NCBI RefSeq assembly: GCF_002078875.1
Contig: NC_034409.1
Coordinates: 12,061,399-12,125,398 of the forward strand
Reading direction: 5' to 3'
Source: Numida meleagris
Taxonomy: Eukaryota > Chordata > Aves > Galliformes > Numididae
Length of the DNA: 64,000 nt
Below the pieces are notes generated by a model. It had not been told where the DNA came from. It saw only the letters and a list, made by a program, of their open reading frames with translations, and ran no database searches. Positions 26,437-39,257 of this stretch are shown here, one piece after another. Numbering within the stretch: position 1 is the first letter of the stretch; each line of letters opens with the position of its first letter. Position numbers and translations under genes: made by a program.

Positions 26437-29400
26437 GCAAGTATTATTCAGTCTTCATTGTGCTGTAAACTAATTGTCCTTCATTTTATGTTTGAGTAAT
26501 TCTTCTTTCTTTCATCATTTCTCTAGATTGTGGCCAGTCATGGCTGACCAGTCACCATTTTATCTTTGTATGAGTTTTGCAGTGTTATAGAATGCTAAAT
26601 CTTAATCTTTTTATACAGTAGGTTTGTATATTGAGCAAGAAGTATTTATTTTTCCTGAGCAAGTCTTTGTGTATGTTTTACAGTGTTTTACATCCACTTT
26701 TGCATGTTAGTGTTCACCCTTTAACTTAGTAATTCTGTATAGCTCGTGACCAAAATTTATCTTAAGCATTACTTTGTGTAAAAATGAAATTAAATATATC
26801 TTCATTTGCCAAAGAACAGAACTGATTTATTATGCAGATCCAAACATTCCTCGCTACCATACATATATCTTGATCTGTAAAAACGTAAAAGCAAAATCTT
26901 TCAAAAACAGCTTTTTCTGATGTTTGAATGAGCATAAGTCTTATAAAGTGGCAATGGATGTGATTAAAAAACAGCAGTGTTTCATTTCCTGATGTAATCT
27001 TAAGTGAACAGTTAAAACAAGGCAGCTCGTATAAAGAAGGCTGTTTTGACAATCCCACTAAAGTCTCTTCTAGCCCTACACAGCTTGCATAGGACTCCTA
27101 AATTAAATATGATTTGAAGCTGGTTTTGTATACCCCAGTAGAGTTTATAGGTTGAATAGGTTTGAATGGTTTTTTTTAACTTTAATTATTTTTATAATGG
27201 CATCTATATTTACTAGCTTTTCCTCTCTATAAATATGAAGAGGAAACATCCAGAAAGACTGTAAAATTACTACAACCAAGCTCTTCATCTTTGCTTTAAT
27301 TGCAGTGTAGATGAGTTTTAATTGAAAAAAAATCCTTCTCAACACTTGCAGCATAGCTTCAAATACCAGCTTTATCACTGTAAAAATCATTTGGCATTTG
27401 TGCAACTTGACTCATACAGAAAATGAATTAATCATCTTCAAAAATATATTTTCTCTACACACCTTTTAGAAACAATTGCAAGTACACTTATCAGTGTGTA
27501 ATCCACATTGGAATTCAAATGAATACAGTACAGCAATGTACCTGGGAACTGATAATCACATCTGTACCTACAAGATCTCACTATTGTTCAGTAGCAATCT
27601 GTTCTGGTGCCTTTACATTTGAAGCAAATTCCCAGTCAGGAACCAAAAAGCAGAATTTCCCAATTCTCTTTATCATCCTTATTGTGCAGCAATCATTGCA
27701 GTTTTCCAGTACTACTCCTAAATTCATGGGGAGCCAGCTGGTTTTATAATCTAGCAAAGAGATTTGGTTTTGTCTCTTCTAGGCCAAATGATTATTTTAA
27801 GAGTATTCTTTTACACAGGGGAAAATAAATAAACAAGATGCTATAATTATAAAAAGTCAATGAATTTACTAACAGGAAAACCTAAAGTTCTTTTTCCAGT
27901 GCACACATGCAGAAAAGTAAAGGAGAGCAGGAAACATTATTCTTGCACATGATACTTGTATTACAAATTCACAAATATTGACTTCAAGCTAAAACTCTCT
28001 TTACAGTGAATCTGGTAGGACATAGGACATTCAGGTGAATTACGTTGGATGGAAGGAAAAGTAAACTGTGTAGAAGACTATACTAATTCAGTTTCAGCTT
28101 GACTTCTATACCTGCAAACCTGCTCATTACTGCCTGTCTGGCACAAACCATAAGGTTCCAATATAGCTTACTAAAGCAAAAAAAAAAAAGGCCTATTTTC
28201 CATAACGAAGTCACATTAACCAACAGTTTGCTGTATATTGTAAGGCACAGAAGTGTCATTTTACTTTAAGTATAGGTAATTTTCTTTGTGAGTATGATCA
28301 ATTGAAAATCTGCTCCAGCAAGAAAATGCAAAATTTAGCTTATCTAACAATCTTTCATGATGACAAAAGAAAAAAAAGCCAGAGTCATAGAGAAGTAAGC
28401 ACTGAAGATATATCAGAGGAAATGTACTCATTTGTATGGTTAAGAGTACTTGACCACTGTACATTTAGGAATTTTGAAGTAGCTGGCATATGATAGTAGA
28501 GATTTTTAGTAAATCTACAAAGCACGGGCTGCTGTAGTAAGAACATGTCATATTGAATGAATTATGCGGCTTTAAAAATTGGAGAAAAAAGATTTAATCA
28601 TCAGCAAGACTTTAGAGCATATTTTCAGTTGAAGATAATTAATTACCAGTGTGGTGATAGACTGAGGCATAATGCAAGAAGAGTTGGCCAATGGTTGTTT
28701 GCAACAGACTAACCTGGTAACTGATTTTTTTGTACCAAAGTAATGACACATCTTTAATCAATCTAGATTTCAGCTAGACATTTTACTGAATGCCAGTCAT
28801 AACTGATGCACTTCCATGTTAGCCTGGAGAAGACAATGGCTAACACAATATAAAGAAGAATGTCTAGAAAGTGGATAAGCAGTTGTACTAAAAGAATAGT
28901 TTCTGAACTGAAGGGATAATATCAGTGAAAAGCCTTGCAATAGCTCTTCTGTTTCATTTTTATTAGTGACCTAAGCACAAAAACAAATGGTGGGAGTCAG
29001 ATCCACATTCAAGCATGTAACTTCAGGTATCTATGGAGTAGTTGTCTCCAGACCAATGGAGAGGCATCAGTGCAGCCAATGGAGTCATGTCATACCAGCA
29101 TGAAAGCTGAAACAACCAGCAACAGCAACGGAAGAACTGCTCTCAAGTATATTAGTTAGTCAGTGGGAATGATAATATGGTATCTCAGTGAAAAAACAAG
29201 TGTAATCATGGAGCGTAAAATCAGTAAAAATGCTGGAGGAGGCAGGTGACCTAGTGACAAAGGCCATGGACAGGCTCAGATACACAGTGTGTTCTTCAGT
29301 TATGTCTCCACTGGAAAGGTTTATGTGCTGTTTGCTTACAAAAAAAAATTGCAATAACAGGGAGCTGGACTAGATGATGGACTAGATAGCTCTTCCCACT

Positions 29401-31664
29401 CCATTTCTATTGCTCAGTGGGACAGAAAAGAGCATTACTTTTAGAGGCAGCTCTCACTTGCCTGGGAGGAGTTGGAAGAGAATGGGTTCTATAGACTTTA
29501 ACCTCTTTGGAAACAAAGGTTCTTCTGAGCAAGGGTATGGCCACAGTTAGTTAATCCAAAACTGTGTTAGAATTCAGAAAATAAGAGTATCCCCATATAC
29601 CTTTTCATGGCCAATCCGTCTTTCCTGGTCCATTCTAGGCAAGTAGAAAAATAGACTCATTTTAAAAAATGAGTGCCTCTTGTTTTGGAGTCTGATGCTG
29701 ACATTGGTTTTGATCAGCACTGTAAATGTATGTGTTCAAGTGAATTCTTCGTCTGTGTGCCAGAGCATGTACTTTTCACAACCAAACTTTCTTATACTTT
29801 CTTAATGTATTCCCAACTCTGCATATCCACTCATGTATGCACAAAAAAAAAAGGTAGTGCTTAATTTGTAACCAACTGCTGGAAACAATGCCTTTGACTG
29901 TTAAGACCTGCTGTTAGATCCTACTGTGTCTATCTGCAAGGTCATCTCCCTAATAATAAGCCACGTTCTTTGCTGTACTAAGCAAGTCAGGTAAGGATGG
30001 AGTATTGCTTTCATCTTAAAGTTCCTTTACCTCTCACAACTTTTGAACAACCTTTGCGTTACATTAACATGCACACTTCATCTGTTCTCTTATTCACTGT
30101 CACATCAAATAAGTTGAAAAAAAGTCAGAATAATAAGCTGCTAGGATCTGTTTGGGTTTCTCTTTAAATATATGAAAAGCGTATTTTTTTAATGAAGCGG
30201 TAATACTTGCATTTTACCAGCTGAAGCATATGGGACTGACTCGGTCTCATTTCTACCAATATACATTGCTGGAGCAATGTACCATGCTGCTTTCTAGAGA
30301 GGGTTTTTATGGCATGATCATAGTATTGAGACATTGTATGTCATTCTGAGTGTGCCTTCGCATGACCTGACTAAATTAAAACAGTTTTAATTCAAAACTG
30401 GATCTGGGATCTGTCCAACCCTGCAGTTTGTGAGATGTCCACTGATTCTCTGTGGAGAGATCAGTAAATGAGAGTGGCTGAAGCACAGTATTTCAGCCAT
30501 CTGTAGTCCCACCCCTCCTGAGGAAACAAGGCATGACTGGAGACATTAGGAACAGTTTGCTGAAATAAACCTACTCAACCCTTATTGTCTTTTGGGGCTG
30601 GCAACAAGCTGACATGCAACAAAAGCTGTCACAATTTATAGACTAGAATGTAATTTGTAGAAAAGACCATTCGTGTTCATAGCTTGTCCTGCTTTTGCTG
30701 ATGAGCCCAAAGTATTTCTGATTATTCAATGGTAGTCAAAAGAAACAATTTCCCAATCCTTCAACCACTTACTGTTCCATTTTATACTATTTCAAATTTT
30801 ATTTAAAATTTCTGTTTCATATTTTGAGGGCATCAAGACCCAAAACTATAAGCTCTTTCAAATGAAGTTAAAGATACTTTTAAAAGAAACTGATTTTTTA
30901 AAAATCCTACATTCCTGAACTGAGACATTGCAGGGCAGAACATATGTTTACAGGCATGTTATGCAGGCATATGGAAGCACAATTTTAATGATTCATAAAG
31001 CTGCTGAGACCTTAATTGAGTAGCATTATGGAGTTCAAGTAAATGATGTTAGTTTTCAATTTAAACCTTTAGACTCAGAAGCTTATAATGATAGCTTTCA
31101 TCAAAATTCTTTATTGAAGATAATACCTGAAAGTGGAGTACTTAAAAGCTGCATTATATAAAAAGACATACTGGTTTCTGTGTGTGGGGAACTAAAATGG
31201 TCTGAAATTATTATTCATCTTTTGTAAGTTGGACTGATAATTTTTCTGTGTGTCTTTATCTCCCATTTCAGTTTATTTTCTCTAGGTTTTAACAAACTGC
31301 AAGGAAAACACAGATTAAATGCCAGAGGTGGCTGAACAAAAAAATATTATGCAGTCAGTCTTAGGAAGAAGGCACCTTTATAACATCTATTTTGGAAAGA
31401 CTTTTCCAGTACTGTTCACCTGTGAATGTGTTGTAGCTTGGGTTCAGTGTATTGTATTGAACATAATCATTCTGTAGGGCACCTACATTTTCGAGTGTCT
31501 CTTCCTTGTCTGTGAAAAACGTATTGTGTCCCATTTGTTTCCACCAGCTCTAACCAGGTTGCCATTAGTCATGTGCAGTGAACACAAAAGGGGAGGGAAG
31601 ATGGTGGAAATTCTCCAGGAAAAAAACAAAATGATTTACTCAGTGGGATTTCCCTTTAAACCAG
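26437..31664 (+). other. MAGI2: MAGI2 intron (5.2 kb), GC-AG type
   Basis: The intron starts with GCAAGT and ends with AAACCAG. It is AT-rich, with short A-runs near 28179 and 29340, a perfect 9-bp-arm palindrome at 29655-29674 (ACTCATTTT/AAAATGAGT) and a possible eroded CR1 end near 29360-29407. No other gene or exon was recognised. Confidence 0.85.
29360..29407 (+). repeat. Possible eroded CR1 3' fragment
   Basis: The phrase GGAGCTGGACTAGATGAT followed by CTCTTCCCACTCCATTTCTAT resembles the last 50 bp of CR1 copies, but the terminal 8-bp repeats are not preserved and part of the phrase is duplicated. The call is tentative. Confidence 0.35.
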
Positions 31665-31756
31665 GTCCCGATTACAAGGAGTTGGATGTTCACCTTCGGA
31701 GAATGGAGTCTGGTTTTGGCTTCAGGATCCTCGGAGGAGATGAGCCTGGACAGCCT
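31665..31756 (+). CDS. MAGI2: MAGI2 coding exon: N-terminal part of PDZ4
   Basis: This exon encodes residues 78-108 ([19 protein letters not shown]...DEPGQP). It holds the first beta strand and the GFGF carboxylate-binding loop (residues 94-97) of PDZ4, followed by the second strand RILGG. PDZ domains bind the C-terminal tails of membrane proteins in a groove between strand B and helix B. It starts in phase 1, completing a Gly codon, and ends in phase 0 before the donor CCT|GTGAGT. The 92-nt length fits only this frame. An upstream in-frame Met at 31526 belongs to intron sequence and is not needed for the call. Confidence 0.96.
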
Positions 31757-34700
31757 GTGAGTTATTTCTTCCTGACTTTCCTTGCTACGTGTCTAAATTC
31801 TGTGTAAAAGAAAAAAAATAATGCATAGTAACAATACAAACTGAACCCAGATGAACACTATGTTACAGCTATGGTACAATATTTTTTTGTTCATCTGTAG
31901 AAAAAGATAGGGCTCTCAGGTTGTCAACATCTGAAAAATGTCACAGTAAATTAAACTACAATCACCAGGTTTGACACAATGCATCACTCAACACTTCACT
32001 TTCCATCCTGCCTTTCCAAGACTGTTTTAACTTTACGCAAAAGACTTTAAAAGACAAATTTAAAATGTCTTCCCGTCTAAGACTGTGCCTAACTGTGTAC
32101 AATGTAGGCATTCTACATATATATATAAGATTGAAAGATACTATTGATAATGCTGTTTATTTCCAGAAACACAAAAGGCCCCTCCTGGGAGCTGTAGTCC
32201 ATGCTCCAGGGTAGATAACATCATCATGTGAAACATCCAGCGTAACAATTTTCGCTTTATACTGTTAGGAAGTAAACACTCCCTTAACTAAAATATCAGG
32301 CAAAGCCCACTTAGATTCATCACAGGTGAAAGTAGATATAAAAAATATACAATTTTAAAAAGAAATGAGTATGTATTTTGGCAAAACAGATGTGTATGTG
32401 AATAAAGTAATTTTAGGAGGGAAGGCAGAATTAGTACTTCTTCAGAATAACTATGATGATATAACACAATAATGATATAAGTGGTTTGTTAGTGAGGACT
32501 AATCCCAGATCTGTACTGATAATGTTTTATTATCACAGCCTTATGTATAGCCTGAGTTTTGTGTTACCACTGTGAACCATTTCCAAGAAAAGGTATAACT
32601 AACTGATAGGTTTATATATTCTGTATTCAGATTCTTACAGAAAAAATAAAATTGTCATTCAGGCGTTAGCACTAACTAACACATGGTCCTAAGAAACACA
32701 GAAAATCCTCTATGCTAAAGTTGTCAACATCTATCAAAGTACCAAATGTATCAAATATAATAGTTTACTGATGCCTCCTGTAAAATGAAACAAATGCACT
32801 GTATTCTAGAAAAGATACTTCACAAAGTGCAGATTGATACACAGAGATTCTATTTTAGACTTGGAATGGATTTCCGAAGCTAACCAAGGTGTGGTTATAC
32901 AGAAGGACTTCAGTATCAAAATGACACTTTCATTGCCAACACTGGCAAGTGTGCCTGATGTCACTCTGGCATCTCTCTAACCATGCATCTTGTCTCAGTG
33001 TGCCAAAAACAAGGCCATGGAGACACTGTCCTCACATTCTCCTAAGCATCTTCCCCATCCTCTCTGTATGGCCCAGTCAGTGTGCATTCTTTAGGCTTGC
33101 CCACTGAACATAGCCAAAAAGGAAATCTCTTAGGTGGCAGAGGAAACAGTCTGTTTTATCCTGCAAAGAACTGGCACCTGTGGAAGATCTGGAAATCTCT
33201 ACCTGCTTTGGACAGTAGTACCTGATGGCAACTCCCACCTCTTGGGAAAGTACCCCTGGCTACAGAGCTGCTCGAGTATTCTGTGCAAGTCTCTCTTGAT
33301 TTCTCCTTCAATGCTTTTTTCATTACAAATGGATAATTAAGTAGTCACTGGGAGTGTGTTTGGCTCTGCAGTTTGGAGGTTTATGACATTCTCAAGGGGA
33401 AAAGTGCAGCTCAAATGCCTTGTCTAGAAAATGATCATTTATATAAAAAGGAATGATTTCCACCTAAAGGAGGGAGAGAGAACTGATTTAGAATATCTAG
33501 TACTCTAACCGCTAGGAATACTTGCATGAGTTGTGAGAGACGTGAATTTATGTCTCAGCTCAAAAACCCAGCAGAGTGGGAATTCTGAAAGGAGTCCTTT
33601 GCCCCCCAGCCATAGGCATTATGCAGTGAACTGTCACAGAGGAAGCAGCTCTTTCAAATTTCTTTTCAGCAAAGGACTGTCCTGGCTTCACAGTCTGAAG
33701 TAAAACAAATGCTCATAGCTGGATACCACGTGCAGAGATAAGCACTTGCTATTTTTGAAGAGCAGGACTGAAATGCTGCCTTCCGTGTATCACCTCCTAA
33801 GATGCTTCTCTGTCCAACTGCACAATTGCTCTCAGCCTGCACTTAGCTTCAAAGCAGACCCCTCTATTTCAGGGCTTGCAAACACAAAAGCATTTTACCC
33901 CAGATGCATCAATCTAACAGGATTTATGCCTCCCCACAAACCATTTCTCAAAGCTCCCAGGAATGAGGGACAACCTAGTTTGAGGCTGAGGACTCTACGA
34001 GGCAGAAAGGTACCTTAGTTAGGTGGTGCAGTGCTGAACATCTTAGCTCTCACTCCCTTTGTACCCATCCACCCGTTTCACTGCCCACATTCATCCCTAA
34101 TAAAGAAGACAGACATGCTCCACTTCAAAAAGAAAAAAGTTTCCATCTCATTTGTGCTCCAAATACAAGAGCTCTTAACTCTGTTTGCTCACCTCCACTG
34201 CTTCCCTGCTCCCCCACGGACAGCCCACCCGCAGCCTCCTATTCCTTTCACCTCCAGAAAAGGACAGGCAGCTTCTGCCTGTGCTCCAAACCCTGCATTT
34301 CCTATGCAACAAGAACTGAGATGCTTTGAAATGCTTGTTTCAGCTCTCCTGCTATGCAGTCAGGTAACACAGAACAAAAAGAAGCTTTCGTTGCTTTAGT
34401 CTTTGTGGTTTGGTTCCTCAAAAGGAGTATGGATTTTTCAGCATAAGGCAGTAAGTTTCTCGAAGAAGCAGAATCCACATAAAATTTTTCAAAACAATAA
34501 TACTGACACTACAGAGGGACTGTAACATAGTTTGCTTCTAGTTACACCAGCTACTCAGCCCCTTACAAGGAGGTGCTGCTGGAGTAGTCCACTTTCCATG
34601 TTTGTAAGCATAAAGATGCTTTCCAAAAGAAAGACTTATGGTTACAAAGGTATCTCAAACATCATGACTGTGGCTTGTGCAGTTCCAATCAACTCTCAAA

Positions 34701-34989
34701 TCTCATCAGATTGAGCCACCAAAGGTATTTATCGCATCTCCCTATGGCCTGACAAGTTATAGATAATGACTCAGTTAGAGGGAATAATATCACTGAAGAG
34801 CTGCAAATATACATAAACTGGAACTTTGCTGAAGCTACAAATTCCTGTCCCAAAATGGGGATGTACTTTGAATACATTCATACAGCTCGAACTCAAAATC
34901 ACAGGAACATGCACATAATTACAGTAAGAGTTTCTCCTTTTCAACACAGCCTGGCTGAGATTCATGTCATAAATGCCTGCAAGATGTAC

Positions 34990-35515
34990 GTGGGCTGCTC
35001 CAAAAGTAATGCCTCCTATTTTATTATGTTGTCCACAACATCAGAGGCAGATGCTAGAGGTACTGCAGTAGAGATTGAACCTTCCCACCAGTATTCCATT
35101 ATATTTTGTTGCCCTGTGGCAGCAGAGGGGAGTCTGACAAAATGGCATCTGACATGGAAGTGCATATGAAGCAAAGGTGTGTCACTGAGTTCCTCCATGC
35201 AGATAAAATTGCACCCATTGACACTGATTGACCATTGCTGAACGTTTATGGTGGATGTGAGCACAGTGAGGTAGTGGGTGGTTTGTTTCAGCAGTGGTGA
35301 CAGCAACAGTGGGCAACTTTGCTGGTGCAGATTTTCATGAGCGTGGCATGCAGGCTCTCATTCATCGCCGTCAAAAATGCGCAGCTAATGGTGGTGACTG
35401 TCTTGAAAAATAGTTTTTTGTAGCAGAAAATTTGCTCTATCAAACAGTCTTACTGTGCTCCCTGTATATGTTGTAGTTTCCATGGAAATAAACTGGAGGC
35501 ATTACTTTCAGAGTG
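34990..35515 (+). mobile_element. Internally deleted mariner-type DNA transposon (Galluhop/Mariner1_GG-like)
   Basis: The left end GGCTGCTCCAAAAGTAATGC and the right end GGAGGCATTACTTTCAGAG form an imperfect inverted repeat sharing AAAGTAATGCCTCC. From about 35161 the plus strand reads MKQRCVTEFLHADKIAP, typical of a mariner transposase N-terminus. Near 35318 it jumps to GADFHERGMQALIHRRQKCA, typical of the C-terminus. The catalytic DDD core lies in the missing middle, and stops and frame breaks follow, so it cannot be active. The whole element is about 530 bp, against roughly 1.2-1.3 kb for an intact mariner. The family name is from memory of the terminal sequence. Confidence 0.85.
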
Positions 35516-37540
35516 ATGTTATGTGAGTTATGCACAGTGCCAAGAAAGAGACATTTGTAAGACACAACAGAAGTCCACGGAGCAAAATGTTAGGGTAATT
35601 CAGACCATGCCTTTGGAGCTCCTATTTTTAGCAGTGGTTAGAGTTCAGGAGATTATCTTGAATTTAGACATCACAGACATTTAAAATTAGGTGAGATGTG
35701 TGACATCTTAGATGTCTTTTTCATAGATTTTATTGCATGCCTGTGAATTTATTATATTTATATTGAGAGAAACTGAAATGTAAAGTCAAATAATTAGCAA
35801 GTGTCACAAAGAAGCTCAATATCAAAACAGAGATTAACATGGATGAGTCAGTAAAACCCAAGATTCAGTTTCAGATTATGCTCTATTACAGTCTTCCTAA
35901 TCCCATCATTTTGCATGCTTAATCTCAAATAATGAGTGAAAACTACCTTTTTCTCTACAACGCAGTCTTTACTGCCATAAATGTCACCATCCTTTTCCTC
36001 AAAATCTCATACCAAGTAATATAATCCTGATAAATATTTTGTTTAATTTGTGTTTTGCTTATAGAATTTATAGCTATTATGGAAACTACTTAGCCATGAA
36101 ATGAGAGCACATAGTGGATAAGAAGAAAGTGCAAACATGGAAAATGAAAAAGGGCAATAAAGTCATACTTGCTTCTAAATATGCCCAATAACAGATATGG
36201 TGGCCATCATCTTGGCAAACAAGCTACCTGCAGTGTTCAAAGTAGCACTCTGATGCTTTTGTCCAGGAGTCGGTTCCATTGTATAGATCAGAAACACGAT
36301 CACATTCCACTGTGGACATTGAAAAGAGAAGTAATTACTTGATTTGTCAAAACTGGAAGGAGTTTTTGCATTTTGCAGTAGATACTGATGCTGTGAGCTG
36401 CCTTTATGCTGCTTCAAAGTTTAAAGATGCACAAATTGTTCAATATTTTGGCAGCCTTTAATCAATTATATAGAAACTGCAAATGTACAATAATACAAAA
36501 GGAGGAAGATAGTCCCTACAATCTTACAAGCTAAAGAAGCTTCCCAAGATAATTGGGAAAAATTTTGACTCCTACAAGGTACACAAATATAAAGGTTTTA
36601 AGATACTTTGTGGAGATCCAGCTAAATTTGGCTTTGCACAGATTATTTCTTCTCCAGTGAAGAGGAATAAATGCATATTTCATAGCTGGATTTTGCACAA
36701 AGTATTTTCCAAAGCTTTGAGGTATATTCTTTCGATTTTTGAAGAAGAGAATGGAGAACCTGAAAGATCTCTGGGAACTCAGCCTGGTATCACTTATAAC
36801 ATCAGGAAGCAGGAAAATGCCACATCTTGTTCTCTCTTTGCTACATTTTCTAAGCAAAAGTGAGCCAAAGACAGGACAGAAAATCGGGACAATTCTGCAG
36901 AGTCCACATGGGGAGTTTCATTTAAACACTCTGTTGGAGTGCTTCCAACTCCACAGCTGAGACCACAAAAAACAGTACCACCTGTGTGACTACAACGTCA
37001 GCCTTTTCAGCTCTTCATGAAAAGCAATACGAGATGGCTTTTATCTTTTATTATTTAAAGCAGATTGTCATACAGCATGTCACATCCATCATTCTCTGCT
37101 CACTCTAGCACTGAACAGGAGACAAGAAAATTTGGAACTTGCTCTCTGAATGCTTCAATATTCTTTCAAAGAAAGCAAGATCTGTTAGAATCAGTCTTGA
37201 CTGTTCTACCACATATTCCATGGGGAAAATATATACATCTTCTTCCAATAAATTATGTGAATTTATGTGCATAGAAAGTGGAGAAAGTCATTTAAAGGTT
37301 CTGAACAGATTTTTTACTAGCTTATATGTCCCATACAAATTACATTTTAGTATTGATTTGGGAAAACAACATCTGCACAAAGTAAGCTGACATTTATTCA
37401 TTTTGCTAATCATTTACTACCTGAGCAATTATTCCCTATGAGTAGTGATATTTGATATAGCACTTTTTTTTTTCCCCTAAAGAGTCCCAAAGCAAAGTCT
37501 ATGTTAAGGGGCCATTTCCAGAACTGACCTCAACTGTATT

Positions 37541-37640
37541 ATAGAATCATAGAATCATCATGTTGGAAAAGACCACTAAAATCATCTAGCCCAACCATCA
37601 ACCCATCCCCACCATGCCCACTAAACCATGTCACATATAT
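37541..37640 (-). repeat. CR1 LINE 3' end, minus strand
   Basis: ATAGAATCATAGAATCATCA at the left edge is the inverted CR1 terminal 8-bp repeat. It is followed by the CR1-typical AAAGACCACTAAAATCATC and CCAACCATCAACCCATCCCC. The copy is truncated after about 100 bp and lies 400 bp upstream of the second PDZ4 exon. Confidence 0.92.
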
Positions 37641-38039
37641 TACTCCAGGTGCTTACACAGTGCAGCAATGAGGGGCCTCGAGTAAGAAATATGCAGACTA
37701 ACTAATTCGGAGTCATCAGGACCTTTAAATTAAATTAATCTTTTTAGATATTCTACAAAATGTAGGCTATATGAACTCATCATCCCTTACAGATGAATTG
37801 TCTCAATTTGAAGATTGCAGGTTGATAATCCTTAGATCAGGATTTCACCTTCTCACCAAAAGCAAGAAAGCATCTTCAGTCACACCCACAGAGCAGGAAC
37901 ATGGCTTTCAGGCACACACAGATCTTGCTAAGTCACAAACTAAATTTCAACAGAAAGGGAAAATCACTGTATTGTTCGTGGGGGAAATGTCTGTGTGTTC
38001 AGTGTATATGTATCAGGGCTTTGTTCCTTTGCTGCCTAG

Positions 38040-38232
38040 ATCCTCATCGGAGCAGTAATTGCAATGGGCTCAGCAGACAGAGACGGTCGCCTCCATCCCG
38101 GAGATGAACTGGTGTATGTGGATGGGATTCCAGTGGCCGGCAAAACCCACCGATATGTGATTGATCTTATGCATAATGCTGCCCGAAATGGGCAGGTGAA
38201 TCTTACTGTGAGGAGAAAGGTGCTACCCACGG
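38040..38232 (+). CDS. MAGI2: MAGI2 coding exon: C-terminal part of PDZ4
   Basis: This exon encodes residues 109-172 and one base of codon 173. It supplies the rest of PDZ4: [20 protein letters not shown], the GDELVYVDG strand (residues 129-137) and helix B starting [10 protein letters not shown]. The first residue of helix B is His145. In PDZ classification this marks a class I site, which prefers ligands ending S/T-x-hydrophobic. It ends with [12 protein letters not shown], where the mammalian protein as I recall it reads KVLCG. The acceptor is CTGCCTAG and the donor is ACGG|GTGAGT. Together with 31665-31756 it makes one complete PDZ domain of about 90 residues. Confidence 0.97.
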
Positions 38233-39130
38233 GTGAGTGAAGGAGACTGGGAAAAACAGCTCACTGCTATCAGCATGAGCAGGTGCTGACAAATTGAAGT
38301 GAATGTTTTCCATCATTTGAAGAACAAATAGTTGTAAATATGTGTCCTTTGTTTCTGCTATGTAAGCGCTAATGCTGAGTGTTGCTTCCTGCAGAAGTGG
38401 GTGTCTCACAAGCGGCCCCAGTGTGCCATGATTGCTCTGGGTTTGTTCTGTGCTGTCCTGATCTGTGCTGTCTCCTCTTGTCTGCTTTTGGGACAAAATG
38501 TTCACATTGAATTAAAGCTGTTAATGCTGACTGTGTGAATAAGCAACCAGAGAAATTCTCAGTGTTGTAAACAGTTTACAACAAGGACTCATTTCATTCT
38601 CGTGTGTGTTAAAAGCCCATTTCTGGTCTCACTGATGCCACTTGGAGAGTTTTGCCACAAACGCAAGGTCAGCTGGCTGAAATCGTTCTGTAGGAAGGAA
38701 ATGGCTGCTAGGAGCAGGGCCGCTTCCTCCTTTCAAGCAGACGCTCTCAGAGAGTAAAGCTAAAACAATATGAAGGATCTGAAGTAAATAAAACCTTTAG
38801 AATAGACTGAAAAACATACAAACTTGGAAAAGTGTGCAGCAGCATCTGTCAAAGTGGAGAAGCTGCTGCTGTTCCCTGTCCAAGGAAAGAAGTGTGTTGT
38901 TTCCAACATGGGTGAGGTTAGTGCAATTTGCTGAGGCACCAGAAATGAGCACATCTCTGGCCTGTCCTGTCACCCACCTCCTGTGCCTTGAACTGCTGTC
39001 ACTGCCTGAGCTGCTTCCCTCCACTCCCCTGCTCCAAAGCCAACCTCAACGCACCCCTCATCCTGCAGCCCCCCCGTTGCGGCCCCATTTTGCTGCCTCG
39101 GGACTGACTTTCTTCTGTTGCCAACTGCAG

Positions 39131-39217
39131 AGGCCTGCAGCCAGAAAGGGCCCCCTCCACCCGCCGCGACGCCCCCCTGCAGCTCCCCCAGCACTAGGAA
39201 AATGGCCAATAACCAAG
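39131..39217 (+). CDS. Candidate unrecognised MAGI2 cassette exon (29 codons)
   Basis: A long pyrimidine tract and CCAACTGCAG acceptor precede 39131, and AAG|GTAATG offers a donor after 39217. The interval is 87 nt, a multiple of three. Entered in phase 1 from the PDZ4 exon it is open throughout, reading EACSQKGPPPPAATPPCSSP and then STRKMANNQ, and it rejoins the next exon as GEPC. A Pro/Ser-rich insert would suit the linker between PDZ4 and PDZ5. I do not recall this segment in published MAGI2 proteins. It may instead be a chance splice-site pair in a GC-rich patch, so it is inference until transcripts show it. Confidence 0.3.
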
Positions 39218-39257
39218 GTAATGCACCGGGTGCTTGCAAGCCAGCTCCTTGCCCAGG

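Larger units (their letters stand above)
31757..38039 (+). other. MAGI2: MAGI2 intron (6.3 kb) inside PDZ4
   Basis: GT-AG intron of phase 0 that interrupts PDZ4 after strand B. It carries a mariner-type element at 34990-35515 and a minus-strand CR1 fragment at 37541-37640. The remainder shows only short, unrelated open frames. Confidence 0.85.

Noticed and set aside
29655..29674. Palindrome ACTCATTTT/AAAATGAGT
   Set aside because: Arms of nine AT-rich bases in a 64-kb AT-rich window are expected by chance. No terminator or regulatory meaning applies in this setting.
31526..31664. In-frame Met codons upstream of the first PDZ4 exon, suggesting an alternative start
   Set aside because: The stretch is intronic, lies before a usable acceptor, and no promoter-like sequence was seen. 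An open frame of about 46 codons is expected by chance.
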